64,000 nt of DNA, from assembly GCA_029263315.1 (NCBI GenBank), contig JAJCXR010000057.1, forward strand, positions 124,001-188,000. The letters run 5' to 3'. Position 1 is the stretch's first letter. Each line of letters begins with the position of its first letter. Of this stretch, positions 7,152 to 16,556 are shown piece after piece. The notes under the pieces are model-generated. The model searched no databases, was not told the origin of the DNA, and saw only the letters and a program-made list of their open reading frames with translations. Source of the DNA: Acidobacteriota bacterium. GTDB taxonomy: Bacteria; Acidobacteriota; Thermoanaerobaculia; Multivoradales; J023. Both the position numbers and the translations under genes were made by a program.

Positions 7152-8434
7152 CCCAAGGCTCCCATGCCGAAGAAGACGTTTTTCTTCAGCAGGCGATAGA
7201 GCCAGAAATCTTCGGGGATCTCTTCGCCGGGCAAATGGTGGCTGTGGCGCGGAGTGATGGCGTTGAGCTCGTCGAAGGCGGCGTCGCGGCCGCTGAAGTC
7301 CTGCGCTCCGACATCACGGATGTAGTCGTGCAGCTCTTGCGGATGCTCGAGGATGACACAGCCCTTGGTGCGCTCTTTGACGAAGCTCTGGAAACCGCGC
7401 AGGAAGCGACTGTCGTTGAAGGTGTCGTAGAGATCGCCGTCGGCGTCCTGCACCGTATCGGTAGCGAAGGAGAGGGCCGGGCAGATCTCGATGGAGCCGC
7501 GGGGACCGATGTGGTATCCCATGCCCATGGCGGCGGGGCAGAAAGCTTCCCCCTCCGCCGTCCAATAGGTGTCGATTACCAGGATGGGCTGGGTGCGGCG
7601 CAGCTCCAAGAGCCGCTTGCGCATCCAGATCAGCTGCTCTTTGCTGACGCAGTACTCGGTGTGGGGTTCTTCCCCCATCGGCCGGTACACGTAGTACCAG
7701 AGGTACATGGCACCGCGGTCGATGAAGTGTTGGACGTATTCGTCCGACATCACCTCGTGCATGTTGAGGCCGGTGGCGGTGGTGGCGATGCCATAGAGGA
7801 TCTTTGCTTCCTTGAGCCGATCGAGCCCTTCCAAGGCCGCCTTCCACACCCCTTCGCCCCGTCGCAGGTCGTTCTGCTCCTGCCAGCCGTCGAGGCTGAT
7901 CAATGGCGTCACGTTGCCCAGCTGCTTGAGCCGTCGCACGTTCTCCTCGGTGAACAGCATGCCGTTGGTGATGGTCTGGAAATAGCAATCGGAGTGGCGT
8001 TCGAAGATGTCCCAAATGCCCTTGAAGAGATAGGGCTCGCCGCCCAGCAGGGTGTAGTAGTAGGCGTTTTGCTTCTTGCCGCTCTCGATGATCTTGTCGA
8101 GGTCCTCTTCCCCCATGAAATAGCCTTGTCCTTCCTTTTCCACCCAACACCCATGGCAGCGCAGGTTGCAGGTATTGGTCAAGGCAATGAACATGAAGGG
8201 CGGATAGAGCTCGCCCTTGCCCAGACGACGTTTGTAGGACCAAATCGCCTTGGCGCCCTTGAAGGCGTAGAGGTAAGCTGCCTTCCAGGCAACTTTGGGC
8301 GACAGGCTGGTGGCGGCCCGCCAAGCCATGGAGGCGAGCATGGTTTGCTCCCTCATGAAGGAGCGGCTGGGCGGCTGGGATGCGCCGACGGTGGGGGAGG
8401 GAGAAGGCTCGGCGACAGTGGTTTCCAGCATCAT
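7148..8434 (-). CDS. Radical SAM protein with twitch/SPASM-like C-terminus, first gene of the operon
   Basis: 428 residues from an ATG at 8434 (an alternative ATG is the next codon), with AGGAG ten bases upstream. The radical SAM motif CNLRCHGC gives C89, C93 and C96. A glycine-rich GGEP follows, as in SAM-binding radical SAM domains. In the C-terminal part, C-x13-G-x4-C (ending EICPALS) and a later KGC resemble the start of a SPASM/twitch auxiliary cluster. It lacks the extra lipoyl-synthase cysteines and is unlike HpnH as I remember it. Substrate unknown; the operon suggests an isoprenoid or a carrier-bound intermediate. The first 30 residues are low complexity. Confidence 0.85.
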   Translation of the reverse strand: MMLETTVAEPSPSPTVGASQPPSRSFMREQTMLASMAWRAATSLSPKVAWKAAYLYAFKGAKAIWSYKRRLGKGELYPPFMFIALTNTCNLRCHGCWVEKEGQGYFMGEEDLDKIIESGKKQNAYYYTLLGGEPYLFKGIWDIFERHSDCYFQTITNGMLFTEENVRRLKQLGNVTPLISLDGWQEQNDLRRGEGVWKAALEGLDRLKEAKILYGIATTATGLNMHEVMSDEYVQHFIDRGAMYLWYYVYRPMGEEPHTEYCVSKEQLIWMRKRLLELRRTQPILVIDTYWTAEGEAFCPAAMGMGYHIGPRGSIEICPALSFATDTVQDADGDLYDTFNDSRFLRGFQSFVKERTKGCVILEHPQELHDYIRDVGAQDFSGRDAAFDELNAITPRHSHHLPGEEIPEDFWLYRLLKKNVFFGMGALG

Positions 8435-8850
8435 CGAAAGAAAGCTCCTGGCTCGTTGTGTGCAGTCTCGGGCGGAGGCGTTGGGCAGGCGGCTTGACGT
8501 CGGCACCGTCTTCGAGTGTCTCTGTCTTCCAGTGTTTCGGTCTTTCCGGAGTCTCGGTCTTTCCGACGTTTCGATCTTCCCGGTGTATCAGACGTCTCGG
8601 TGCTCTCTCGGTCTTCGATCCCGTCGGCGTGCTAGACCGCTGTTCAGGAAACTTACGGCCATCCTAGATCAGGGTTGCGGCATGCTGACGGTTAGGTTGT
8701 CAATGGAATGTAAAAGCTATCCCGTCGGGTGTCGGCTGGGCTTCGATAGGGGACGACTTGGATGCCCCGCTCGCCAGCCTTGCAGATCGCAGCGTTTGGC
8801 CAACGATAGGTGCCCGTGCTTGCGAAAACATGAACTAAGATTGGCCCGCC
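8435..8850. other. Divergent intergenic region of 416 bp
   Basis: It lies between the minus-strand radical SAM operon and the plus-strand channel gene, so it should hold both promoters. It contains a degenerate 17-bp tandem repeat (8508-8590). A minus-strand TTGACA (8698-8703) has no acceptable -10 at normal spacing. I see no gene here. Confidence 0.6.
8508..8590. repeat. Degenerate 16-17 bp intergenic tandem repeat
   Basis: Five consecutive units start at about 8508, 8524, 8540, 8557 and 8574. Their consensus is near GTCTTTCCGGAGTCTCG. The units are diverged and non-coding, and lie in the leader or promoter side of the radical SAM operon. Confidence 0.75.
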
Positions 8851-11538
8851 ATGCAGATCCCAAGAGCCCCGGAGCGCTCGGCGACGATCTCCCAGAAGAC
8901 GACCTCTCTGAAGGCGACCTCTCTGAAGGCGACCTCCCAGAAGACGACGCCGCGTCCCATCGGTCGCCGCTTGAGCTGGCGAAGCCGCTGGTTGACGCGT
9001 CTCGAAGGCTGGTTGGACTCCTTCGAGGTCCGCACACTGCTGTCGATCTTGATCCTCATGTCGGTCTTGCCGAGCGCCACCTTGGAGGCGATTTTGCCCG
9101 TCCCCCTGTGGCCCTATCGGCGCTGGCTATTCTTGGCGATCTTCGTGCCGGAGTTTCTTTTTCGCCTGGTCCTGTTTGACCGCCGCCGCCGTCAGCAACG
9201 GGTTGGCAAAGGGGAGTTGGTGCTCCTCCTCTTGGATTTTTTGGCCATCCTGTCGTTCTTGCCGCTGGTCACCGACGCCGCCTACCTGCGTTTCTTTCGC
9301 CTCACCCGTCTGCTCCTGTTGCTCGGCTATTGGCGCCACTTGACCCATCAGCTGTGGGTGCTCATGGTGCAGCGGGAACGCCGTTTCCAGGTGGTGCTGG
9401 TGCTCATCCTCGGGATCCTGCTGTCGTTGGCCAGCACGGTGTTGCTGGTGGAGGTGCGGGTGGAGCACGACTTCAACAACGACGGCACGGCGGACGAGCG
9501 CGATCAGAGCTTTCTCGACATCCTGTGGTGGAGCTTCCGGCAGGTCCAGGACCCGGGCAACCTGGTACCGGAGGTGCGGGACGGATTTTTGGTGCTGGTC
9601 TCGCTATTCTTGACCTTCACCGGCCTGTTGCTGTTCTCGTTCCTCATCGGCATCGGCACGACGGTGGTGGGCGAGTTGGTGGAGCGTTCCCGCAGCCAGC
9701 GGGTGGGCATGCACGACCACACCGTGATCCTGGGCTTACCGCCCTATAGCTCGATTCTGCTCAACGAGCTGACCCAGATCTACCGCAAGAACCTGCGTTC
9801 CTTTCACGCCGCCGTCCTGGCGCCGGATCTGCCGGACGACATCCGCTCACAGATTGGTCTGCGGGGTTTTCGCTATCGCAATGGCTCGCCGTCCGACACC
9901 TCCGACCTCGACCGCGTCGATGTGCGCCATGCCAAGCGCATCATCATCCTCGGCGACGAGTCGGCGGATCCAGACGCCAGCGTCGTTTCCGCCGTGCTGG
10001 CGGTGCGCGAACGGACCGCCGTGGCGCAGCTCTATCCGGACATCGAGCACGAGCGCAACTTTCCGGCCATCCGCACGGCGGGGGGCGGGGCCATCGACCT
10101 CATCGGGTCGGGGCCGTTCCTGGGCTATTACCTGGCGCAGAATGTCGCCTACCCGGGTATCTATCGACTGTATAGGCATTTGCTGACCTCGGTGGGTTGC
10201 GAGATCTACACTTACTTCTTCAGCGCGGCCGAACGCCGCAAGATGCGGCAGAGATTTTCCGGCGAGGGCATCAGCCTCCTCGGGCTACACCGCGAGGCGC
10301 AGGATCAGGGCATCACCCTGCTGGGCCTGTTCACTGCCCCGGATACGGAAGCCCACTACGGGCCGGAGGAAATGGATCTGTTGATCCACCCGTTGCGCCG
10401 TGTGCAGCGCGGCCAAGGCCACTATGCCTTCGGCGAGGACCGTCGCCTGCTGAGCGAGCATGTGCGCGGCATTGCCGGAATTGCCCTGCGCTTCTCCGAC
10501 TTGGTGCGATTGGCCCATCGTTTGGCGAGCCGCGGTGTCACCTTCCACGGCCCGGACATCGAGCAGCCGCCGCCACCGCGCTGGGTCCCCGGGTTGAGGC
10601 TGGCGCCGGCCCGGCGACCGATCCGTCGGGTCCTGATCTTGGGGGCCGGGCCCCGGGCGCCGAGGGTGATCCGCGAGTTGGTGGGTTCCTCCCGCAACCT
10701 GGAGATCACCGTCCTGGCCCGCAACCGCGAGCCCATGGCCACCTTCGCCCACGACGCCCAGACGATGCTCGCCGAATCCTTCGGTGAGACCTCTGAGACG
10801 CCGGAGATCGATGGCGATGTCATCCGGTTGCAGCTCGAGACGGAGGCGGTGTCGGCCAAGGTCACCTTCATGGCGGCGGACTGGACCCATCGCCACATCC
10901 TGGAGGACGAAGGGGCGGTGACCCTGGCCCAGGCCGACGCCATCCTACTGCTGCTGGGCAGTGATCGCAGCCTCGACCGCGACGGCTCCATCGCCCTCGA
11001 CTGTCTCCACCTGGCCGATATGGAGCGCACCGCCGCCGTCCGCCTCAAACCCGGCGTCCACATCCTGGCCATGGTGCGGGATCCTGACAAGGGAAGGCTC
11101 TTGGAGAGCCGGTTGGAAGGCATGAAAGGTGAAGGAAGCACCTCCCGCTATACGGTTATCTCCCGGGCCGAAGCACGCCACCGCTTCATCATGCAATGCG
11201 TCTTCGTGCCGGGCATCAACGGTCTGTATCTCGAGCTCCTGAGCTCCCGTGGGCAGTACTTGAGCCGGCTACTGGCCACCGATTTGGCTGGCGAGGCGCT
11301 TGCCGGGAGCTTTGATCCCCTCGCCCTGGCCGACGAGCTGCTCTTCGAATTGGGGCTGATCTTCATCGGCCTGGAGCACCTCGAGCCCGACGACGAAGGC
11401 GAGCTGGTGGTGGTCGATCCCAAGCGATGGCAACCGCTGCACGATGTGCCCTGGCATTCGGTGGCCGCCGTCTACGTGCTCGGCGACCGCGCCGACCTGG
11501 CGGCGGTGCAAGGGCCACCCGTCGTCGACAGCCGATGA
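8851..11538 (+). CDS. CASTOR/POLLUX-like ion channel with two RCK-type domains
   Basis: 895 residues from an ATG at 8851, without a clear Shine-Dalgarno site. Residues about 60-285 hold several hydrophobic segments. VVGELVERSRSQRVGMHDHTVI leads into a cytosolic region. Two Rossmann-like nucleotide/ligand-binding blocks follow, one at about 290-440 (DHTVILGLPPYS) and one from about 590 (RRVLILGAGPRAPRVIREL), as in the CASTOR/POLLUX-related family of plant nuclear channels and their bacterial relatives. The predicted extracytoplasmic loop before the pore-like segment carries D207-x-N-x-D-G-x5-D218, a dockerin/EF-hand-type calcium loop. The extreme N-terminus is a KATSL repeat. Confidence 0.82.
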   Translation: MQIPRAPERSATISQKTTSLKATSLKATSQKTTPRPIGRRLSWRSRWLTRLEGWLDSFEVRTLLSILILMSVLPSATLEAILPVPLWPYRRWLFLAIFVPEFLFRLVLFDRRRRQQRVGKGELVLLLLDFLAILSFLPLVTDAAYLRFFRLTRLLLLLGYWRHLTHQLWVLMVQRERRFQVVLVLILGILLSLASTVLLVEVRVEHDFNNDGTADERDQSFLDILWWSFRQVQDPGNLVPEVRDGFLVLVSLFLTFTGLLLFSFLIGIGTTVVGELVERSRSQRVGMHDHTVILGLPPYSSILLNELTQIYRKNLRSFHAAVLAPDLPDDIRSQIGLRGFRYRNGSPSDTSDLDRVDVRHAKRIIILGDESADPDASVVSAVLAVRERTAVAQLYPDIEHERNFPAIRTAGGGAIDLIGSGPFLGYYLAQNVAYPGIYRLYRHLLTSVGCEIYTYFFSAAERRKMRQRFSGEGISLLGLHREAQDQGITLLGLFTAPDTEAHYGPEEMDLLIHPLRRVQRGQGHYAFGEDRRLLSEHVRGIAGIALRFSDLVRLAHRLASRGVTFHGPDIEQPPPPRWVPGLRLAPARRPIRRVLILGAGPRAPRVIRELVGSSRNLEITVLARNREPMATFAHDAQTMLAESFGETSETPEIDGDVIRLQLETEAVSAKVTFMAADWTHRHILEDEGAVTLAQADAILLLLGSDRSLDRDGSIALDCLHLADMERTAAVRLKPGVHILAMVRDPDKGRLLESRLEGMKGEGSTSRYTVISRAEARHRFIMQCVFVPGINGLYLELLSSRGQYLSRLLATDLAGEALAGSFDPLALADELLFELGLIFIGLEHLEPDDEGELVVVDPKRWQPLHDVPWHSVAAVYVLGDRADLAAVQGPPVVDSR
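8896..8949 (+). repeat. 15-bp tandem repeat in the channel N-terminus
   Basis: Units start at 8896, 8911, 8926 and (partial) 8941. The consensus AAGGCGACCTCTCTG is translated in frame as KATSL/KTTSL. Confidence 0.85.
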
Positions 11539-11550
11539 GAAGTCAACCGC

Positions 11551-13074
11551 TCAGAAATCCAGCATCCGTTCTGTGACCTTGGTGGCCGTCACCTCGACTT
11601 CGATCTCCTGCACCGGAGCCCCCGGCAGCTTGATGGCCTTCATCACCACCCGGTAGAGCCCTTCAGCCACTTCGAAAACCTTAGGGTTGGAGGTGTCGGC
11701 GGTATAGGTGCGTCCTTGGGCAACGGACTTGCCCGAGGCCGAGTCATAGAGGTTTACCGTCGCGTCCACCAAGGTGTCGCCCTGCCGGGCACCCAGACGC
11801 AGGGTGCCGCTCGGGAAGTCATGGTGCAGCTCCGCTTCGCCTTGCGCCGTCAGCTCCACTTGCCCCAGAGGGAGCCACTGACTTCCCTTGATCTCAATTG
11901 GCTTCACTTCGACGTCGTAGCGACCGGTGGTGAGTCGCAGCACCGCCGGGTTGGACTTGGCGTGGGCGTAGGTGCGTCCGGACGCTGTCTCTTCGCGGCT
12001 GTCGGCCACCAAGACCCTGTAGATGGCATCGGACAGCTGGCCGTTGCGCCGCACGCCGATGGACAGCTGGGCGGTGCTGAAATCCACCTGATGCTGCACC
12101 GTCGAGCCGTCTCGGATCTCTATCTCCAACTGGCGGATGGTGTCGCCCTCGAGGCCGACGGCCTGAATCTTCACCCTGTACTTGCCGTCCGCCAGGGGGA
12201 TGGCAGTGGGGTTGGTCTCGGCGGTGTTATAGGTGCGGGCACTTCCCATGTCGGCATCGTCCTCCGCCCTGCGCACCACCACCGCCACGTCCTGGAGCTT
12301 GCCGTCGGCGACGGCATGCACCGCCAGTCGCCCCGCCGCCACGTCCACCGGCAGGGCCATGGCGGCGTCCAAGGCGGCGGCCAGCTCGTCGCCGTGATCG
12401 GCGGTTAGGAAGAGGCCGTTGCCCGCTTGGGCCATGCACTGCAACTGGGAGAGGTCCTCGCCGGAGACGTCAAAACCCACCACATGCAGCACCAGCTCGG
12501 CACCCTTCTCCAAGGCCGCACGCACGGCGCCGCAGGGATCTCCGCCGCAGGTTTCCAGGCCGTCGCTGAGCAGCACTACCGTGGCCCTGGTCTTGGCCGT
12601 CTCCAGGATGTCCAGGGCGTGCTGCAAGGAACCGGTGATCGGGGTCTTGCCCTTGGGATTCAAACCTTCGATGGCCTGGGTGACCGCTTGGCTGTCGAGG
12701 GGGCCCAGCGGGATGAGCGTCTCGATGTCCTGGCAATCCCCCTCCCGCCGATGCCCGTAGGCCACCACACCGACCGTCGAAGCCGCCGGCAGCTCGGCCA
12801 CCATGTCGGCCAACACCCGGCGGGCGATGACGATCTTGTTCTCACCGTCCACCTGACCCCACATCGACCCGGAGGCGTCGAGGATGAGCAGCAAGGGCGC
12901 CGGCTGCTCCGCCGCTGCGTCGTCGGCAGCCGACACTCCGACCCCTACAGACAGGGACCACAGTGCGATGAAAAAGCAACCGAGGCAGCGGAGCCACAGC
13001 CGACTGGCAACTTCGCAGAGTTGGGGCAGGCGAGGCAGCTGGGGGCTTGGAAAAGAAACATCATTGCACAGCAT
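11551..13074 (-). CDS. Secreted VWA-domain protein
   Basis: 507 residues from an ATG at 13074, with GGAGG upstream. A signal peptide ends near residue 50 (VGVSAAD). The von Willebrand A domain begins with the MIDAS motif DASGS (66-70) and continues to about residue 235, with LSDGLETCGGDPC typical of the Ca-activated-channel-like VWA family. Three repeats follow, each with RTY, then NP, then L-x-x-G-x-Y-x-V, at about 265-500. They look like beta-sandwich modules. Probably a periplasmic or surface protein that binds a partner through the metal site. The gene converges on the channel gene with only 12 bp between the stops. Confidence 0.85.
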   Translation of the reverse strand: MLCNDVSFPSPQLPRLPQLCEVASRLWLRCLGCFFIALWSLSVGVGVSAADDAAAEQPAPLLLILDASGSMWGQVDGENKIVIARRVLADMVAELPAASTVGVVAYGHRREGDCQDIETLIPLGPLDSQAVTQAIEGLNPKGKTPITGSLQHALDILETAKTRATVVLLSDGLETCGGDPCGAVRAALEKGAELVLHVVGFDVSGEDLSQLQCMAQAGNGLFLTADHGDELAAALDAAMALPVDVAAGRLAVHAVADGKLQDVAVVVRRAEDDADMGSARTYNTAETNPTAIPLADGKYRVKIQAVGLEGDTIRQLEIEIRDGSTVQHQVDFSTAQLSIGVRRNGQLSDAIYRVLVADSREETASGRTYAHAKSNPAVLRLTTGRYDVEVKPIEIKGSQWLPLGQVELTAQGEAELHHDFPSGTLRLGARQGDTLVDATVNLYDSASGKSVAQGRTYTADTSNPKVFEVAEGLYRVVMKAIKLPGAPVQEIEVEVTATKVTERMLDF

Positions 13075-13316
13075 GGAGGGTCCTCCGGGTCAATGAATGC
13101 CCGGTCTCGACCTCGATATCCGTCGTCGAGGTCGATGCCAGGGCAGGTGCTGGATCAAGACTCTGTTGTTGGGATCATACCCGGTGAGGCCGCAAATTCT
13201 CCTGATCCTTTTTCCTTCCCGTTGGGACGTTATAGATACACCTCGATACGAAGCCGTCGGGCACGATCTCCCGTGTCCAGCCGCCCGTGTGTTTGTTTAG
13301 AAAGGAAGGATCGTTC

Positions 13317-16300
13317 ATGTCGAGACCTGCCATGTCCAGACCTGCGTTGCTCCGAGACTTTTTGCTACCCAAGTTTTGTTCGATCTTCGGTCTCTTGATT
13401 GTGCCCGCGTTGTTGGCCACCTCCGTAGTCGCCCAGACTTGGGAGACGGCCGCCAATAATCCCAGCGACCCGAAGTTTGTGCAAATGCCCTATGAGGTGG
13501 TTTTTGTCTCCAGCCCGATCATCGAGACCGGTACCTGCAATTGGAGCGACGATATCACTGGCGCCGAATATACGGAGCCGAGGGGTGTTTACAGCATCGG
13601 CACCGACGTGCTGGCGGCGACCAACCCCAGCAAGGGAAATCAGCTGTGGGTGGTGACCCGCAATGGGGCGGTCAAGTTGCTCTTTCCCTTGCCGGTACAC
13701 CAGACCCAGACCGCCGTCCACCCCGATACGGGGCTGCCGGTGCCGCTGATCGACACCCCCAACGGCATGTTGGAAGTGGGCTCGGTGGTAGAGCCGAACG
13801 TCAGTGAGGACGGTGAGCGCATCATCTTCGGTTACTTTCACGACACCACCTTCAGCACCACTTCAGGGCAAGGTTCACTTGCCAAACAGGGGGCGGATCT
13901 CTACGCCTTGGACATCAGTGCCATGGTGCAGGCGGCGAATCCGGATCTGGTCGATCCCGCCACCTTGCCGGTGCGGCGCTTGACCTTCAAGGACTACGAC
14001 ACCAGCGGTGCGCAGAGTGACGCCGACAAGCACAAGGACGCCCAGAATCCGACGGTGACCATGGCCCCCGCCGGCAACGGCAAGAACGGTTGGGGCAATG
14101 TGCACATTCACGGCACCGAGATGCGCACCCAGCATGGCTTGAAGATGGTCTACGTCAGCGGCGAGCGTCGCAACATGAATTCCAATCAGGCCATGTCCGA
14201 CGCCAACTACAACCTCAATCTGGTGCTGGCGGACATCGAAGCGGACGGCTCTTTGGGGGCCCATCGTCAGTTCCATTACTACACCACCACCTCCGCCCTG
14301 TCGCCGACCCCGCTGCGCAACGGCATTGCTTTTTCTTACCAGGCGACGACGGAGGACGGCCGCAACTGGCATATCCAGCACAGCGATTCGGAGGGGCGCT
14401 GGGGGCCGTTGATCGGCTACGGCACCAACCCCGACCTGTTTCACTTGGGAGCCTTCTGTGTCGATACCCAAGGGGATGCGCAAGGCAATGGCCCCGGTGA
14501 TTATTTTGTCGCCACCAAGTACTACAACCTCAACAACAACGGTTTTGGCGCCCTTTGGAAGATCGATATGGATCAACTGGGGCTCAATACCAACGACAAT
14601 TGGTCTTCTTGGGGCGACAAGCCGGCCCAGGTGAGCTCCCGCAAGATCAGCCTCAACGTGGAGGATCGAGACTTCCCCTCCGGCAAAGACGCCAATGGGC
14701 AGTACTACGGCAAGCTCTCCACCCCCCGGTGCGGGCGTCCCGACGAGCTGTTCTTCGCCTATACCCCCACCAGCGCCAACAGCAAGTCGGCCACTTGTGA
14801 GCCGAATGAAGGCAATGGCATCTACCGTTCCTATATTGGGTACCGGCCCAACCTGGGGGATTTCGACCCCATCACCGAGATCTTCACCTTGGTGGACGAC
14901 AGCTCCGATGCCCTGACCCTCACCTGGGTGGTACCGGTGCTGAATCACCTGGAACGCACCGGCGACGTGCAGCAGCAAGTCGGCAATTCGATCATCGGTC
15001 GCCGCAGTGTGGTGACCCCCGGTGAGCCCTTTGCGCAAGTCGGCACCTCTGCGATCTACAACACCGATCGCAAACCCTACGATTGTTGGTTGGGCCCGCT
15101 GAACGGAGGCGGTTGTAGCGTCCAACAGGGGGGGCAGACCTACCATCTCTACAACCCCAACAAGCTCAAAAACAACCAGAAGGAGCAGATTTGGTCCAAC
15201 TTTGATGCTCTGACCCTGGTGCAAGATCCGAACGATTTCTGCAAAGACTTGACCGGTGAAGGGGTGCTAGGTATCGCCATCAACGTCACCAGCAACCGAG
15301 TGGATCACAGCAACACTCTCGGTTACCAGACGGACGGCGGCGGCAAGAAAGAAACGGTGCGGTTGCTCGGGGTCTATGATGTACGGCAGCAGAGCGACCA
15401 ATCCTTCCAAGCCATGATCCCCTCCCACACGCCGTTTGAATTTCATTTGCTGGAGAACAAATACGGCTTGCGGGTGGTGGATGTGCGTTCTTGGCACAGC
15501 CTGCAACCGCGGGAGGTGCGCACCGACTGCGGTGGTTGCCACGGACACGAGGTGGGCCAGGGCCTGCCCTTCCAAGGGACCATCGCAGCGACGCAGCCGC
15601 CCCTCGACATGGTCAGCCAAACCCAGTCGGTGACCTACGATGCCCAATGTCGGGTACGCCTGGCGGTGGACCCGACCCAGGCGACGGAAGTCATGCCGGA
15701 GTGGAAGGCGGATATTTATCCGCAGCTCGACCAATACTGCGGACCTTGCCATAACAGCACCGTGTCGAGCGATGGGCTGGCGCTGGGCGTGCTGTCCTAC
15801 AGCAACGAGCTGGGGGCCTACAATGAGCTGAAGAGCAAGCACTTCGCCAATTCGAAGAGCGGCGCCTTGGGTAGCCCGGCCTTTTGGGCGGCCCGCGGCG
15901 AGCGTACCGACGGTCGTGACAACAGCCTCTACCAGCCGGGAGGTACGTGCGTCAGCGCGCCCACCTATGCCCACAGCTCCCTCCATGCCACCAACCCCAA
16001 TCTTTGTGGTCAGAACAATCTGGCCATGGCGCAATGGGTGCACCGCCTGGGGCAGTGGATCGACAATCACATGCCTAGGGATACCGGTAGCATCTACGAC
16101 TCCAAGTTCGATCGCTACCATCCGGCCATGGACCTCGCCGCCATCGACGGCCTGTGCAAGGCGTCGAAAGTGCGAGTCGGTTATTGGGACGACAGCGGTT
16201 CCCTTGCCAAGGTGGAGGTTCTGCTCAACGGCCTACCTTTGGCGGCGCCGGTGCTCAACGTGGCCAACGGCTCCCACACCATCAATGGCCTCAGTCTGAC

Positions 16301-16439
16301 CAATGGCGATCGCCTCAAGGTGATCGGAGAAGACGCAGCCGGCAACCGTCAGATGTATGAGAAAAAAGTGAAGGAGCTCAAGGACGACTGCCAGCCGAAC
16401 GTCGTGGTGGTACCGGGACCGGCGCATCCCGTTCCTTGA
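13317..16439 (+). CDS. Secreted HzsA-related dihaem cytochrome
   Basis: 1040 residues from an ATG at 13317, with AGGAAGGA upstream; an earlier in-frame ATG at 13287 lacks this. The signal peptide ends near residue 40 (SVVAQT). The long middle region looks like a beta-propeller of the hydrazine-synthase-alpha-related family. Two c-type haem sites follow, CGGCH (738-742) and CGPCH (808-812). A small Ig-like module closes the protein (about 955-1030). Anammox HzsA makes hydrazine with partners HzsB and HzsC; no such partners occur here, so the name indicates fold only. Probably a periplasmic redox or structural protein. The start has a MSRPAMSRPA duplication. Confidence 0.8.
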   Translation: MSRPAMSRPALLRDFLLPKFCSIFGLLIVPALLATSVVAQTWETAANNPSDPKFVQMPYEVVFVSSPIIETGTCNWSDDITGAEYTEPRGVYSIGTDVLAATNPSKGNQLWVVTRNGAVKLLFPLPVHQTQTAVHPDTGLPVPLIDTPNGMLEVGSVVEPNVSEDGERIIFGYFHDTTFSTTSGQGSLAKQGADLYALDISAMVQAANPDLVDPATLPVRRLTFKDYDTSGAQSDADKHKDAQNPTVTMAPAGNGKNGWGNVHIHGTEMRTQHGLKMVYVSGERRNMNSNQAMSDANYNLNLVLADIEADGSLGAHRQFHYYTTTSALSPTPLRNGIAFSYQATTEDGRNWHIQHSDSEGRWGPLIGYGTNPDLFHLGAFCVDTQGDAQGNGPGDYFVATKYYNLNNNGFGALWKIDMDQLGLNTNDNWSSWGDKPAQVSSRKISLNVEDRDFPSGKDANGQYYGKLSTPRCGRPDELFFAYTPTSANSKSATCEPNEGNGIYRSYIGYRPNLGDFDPITEIFTLVDDSSDALTLTWVVPVLNHLERTGDVQQQVGNSIIGRRSVVTPGEPFAQVGTSAIYNTDRKPYDCWLGPLNGGGCSVQQGGQTYHLYNPNKLKNNQKEQIWSNFDALTLVQDPNDFCKDLTGEGVLGIAINVTSNRVDHSNTLGYQTDGGGKKETVRLLGVYDVRQQSDQSFQAMIPSHTPFEFHLLENKYGLRVVDVRSWHSLQPREVRTDCGGCHGHEVGQGLPFQGTIAATQPPLDMVSQTQSVTYDAQCRVRLAVDPTQATEVMPEWKADIYPQLDQYCGPCHNSTVSSDGLALGVLSYSNELGAYNELKSKHFANSKSGALGSPAFWAARGERTDGRDNSLYQPGGTCVSAPTYAHSSLHATNPNLCGQNNLAMAQWVHRLGQWIDNHMPRDTGSIYDSKFDRYHPAMDLAAIDGLCKASKVRVGYWDDSGSLAKVEVLLNGLPLAAPVLNVANGSHTINGLSLTNGDRLKVIGEDAAGNRQMYEKKVKELKDDCQPNVVVVPGPAHPVP

Positions 16440-16457
16440 TCGGACTCGACGCTCTGG

Positions 16458-16477
16458 GCCGCCGGTCTGTCGGCGGC
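16458..16477. terminator. Possible hairpin between convergent genes
   Basis: A perfect 7-bp stem, GCCGCCG and CGGCGGC, surrounds a 6-base loop in the 117-bp gap between two convergent genes. There is no T-tract, so intrinsic termination is uncertain. Confidence 0.35.
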
Positions 16478-16556
16478 TTGGCTCGCCAAGGCTCGAGCTC
16501 AAGATCGGACCCAGGCTCGAGTCGGACCGGCTCCCCTCGAAGGTGAGGTCGCCGGG

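Noticed and set aside
7148-8434. Lipoyl synthase to serve the GcvH-like carrier
   Set aside because: It lacks the second N-terminal cysteine set of LipA and is longer, with a twitch-like C-terminus.
7235-8497. Plus-strand 420-residue frame opposite the radical SAM gene
   Set aside because: The opposite strand has the CNLRCHGC motif and good start; this frame shows no family signature.
8698-8703. Consensus -35 TTGACA for the radical SAM operon
   Set aside because: No -10-like hexamer lies at 15-19 bp; the TAGGAT at 8661-8666 is 31 bp away.
13317-16439. Hydrazine synthase, implying anammox
   Set aside because: Only fold-level similarity; HzsB, HzsC and hydrazine dehydrogenase are absent.
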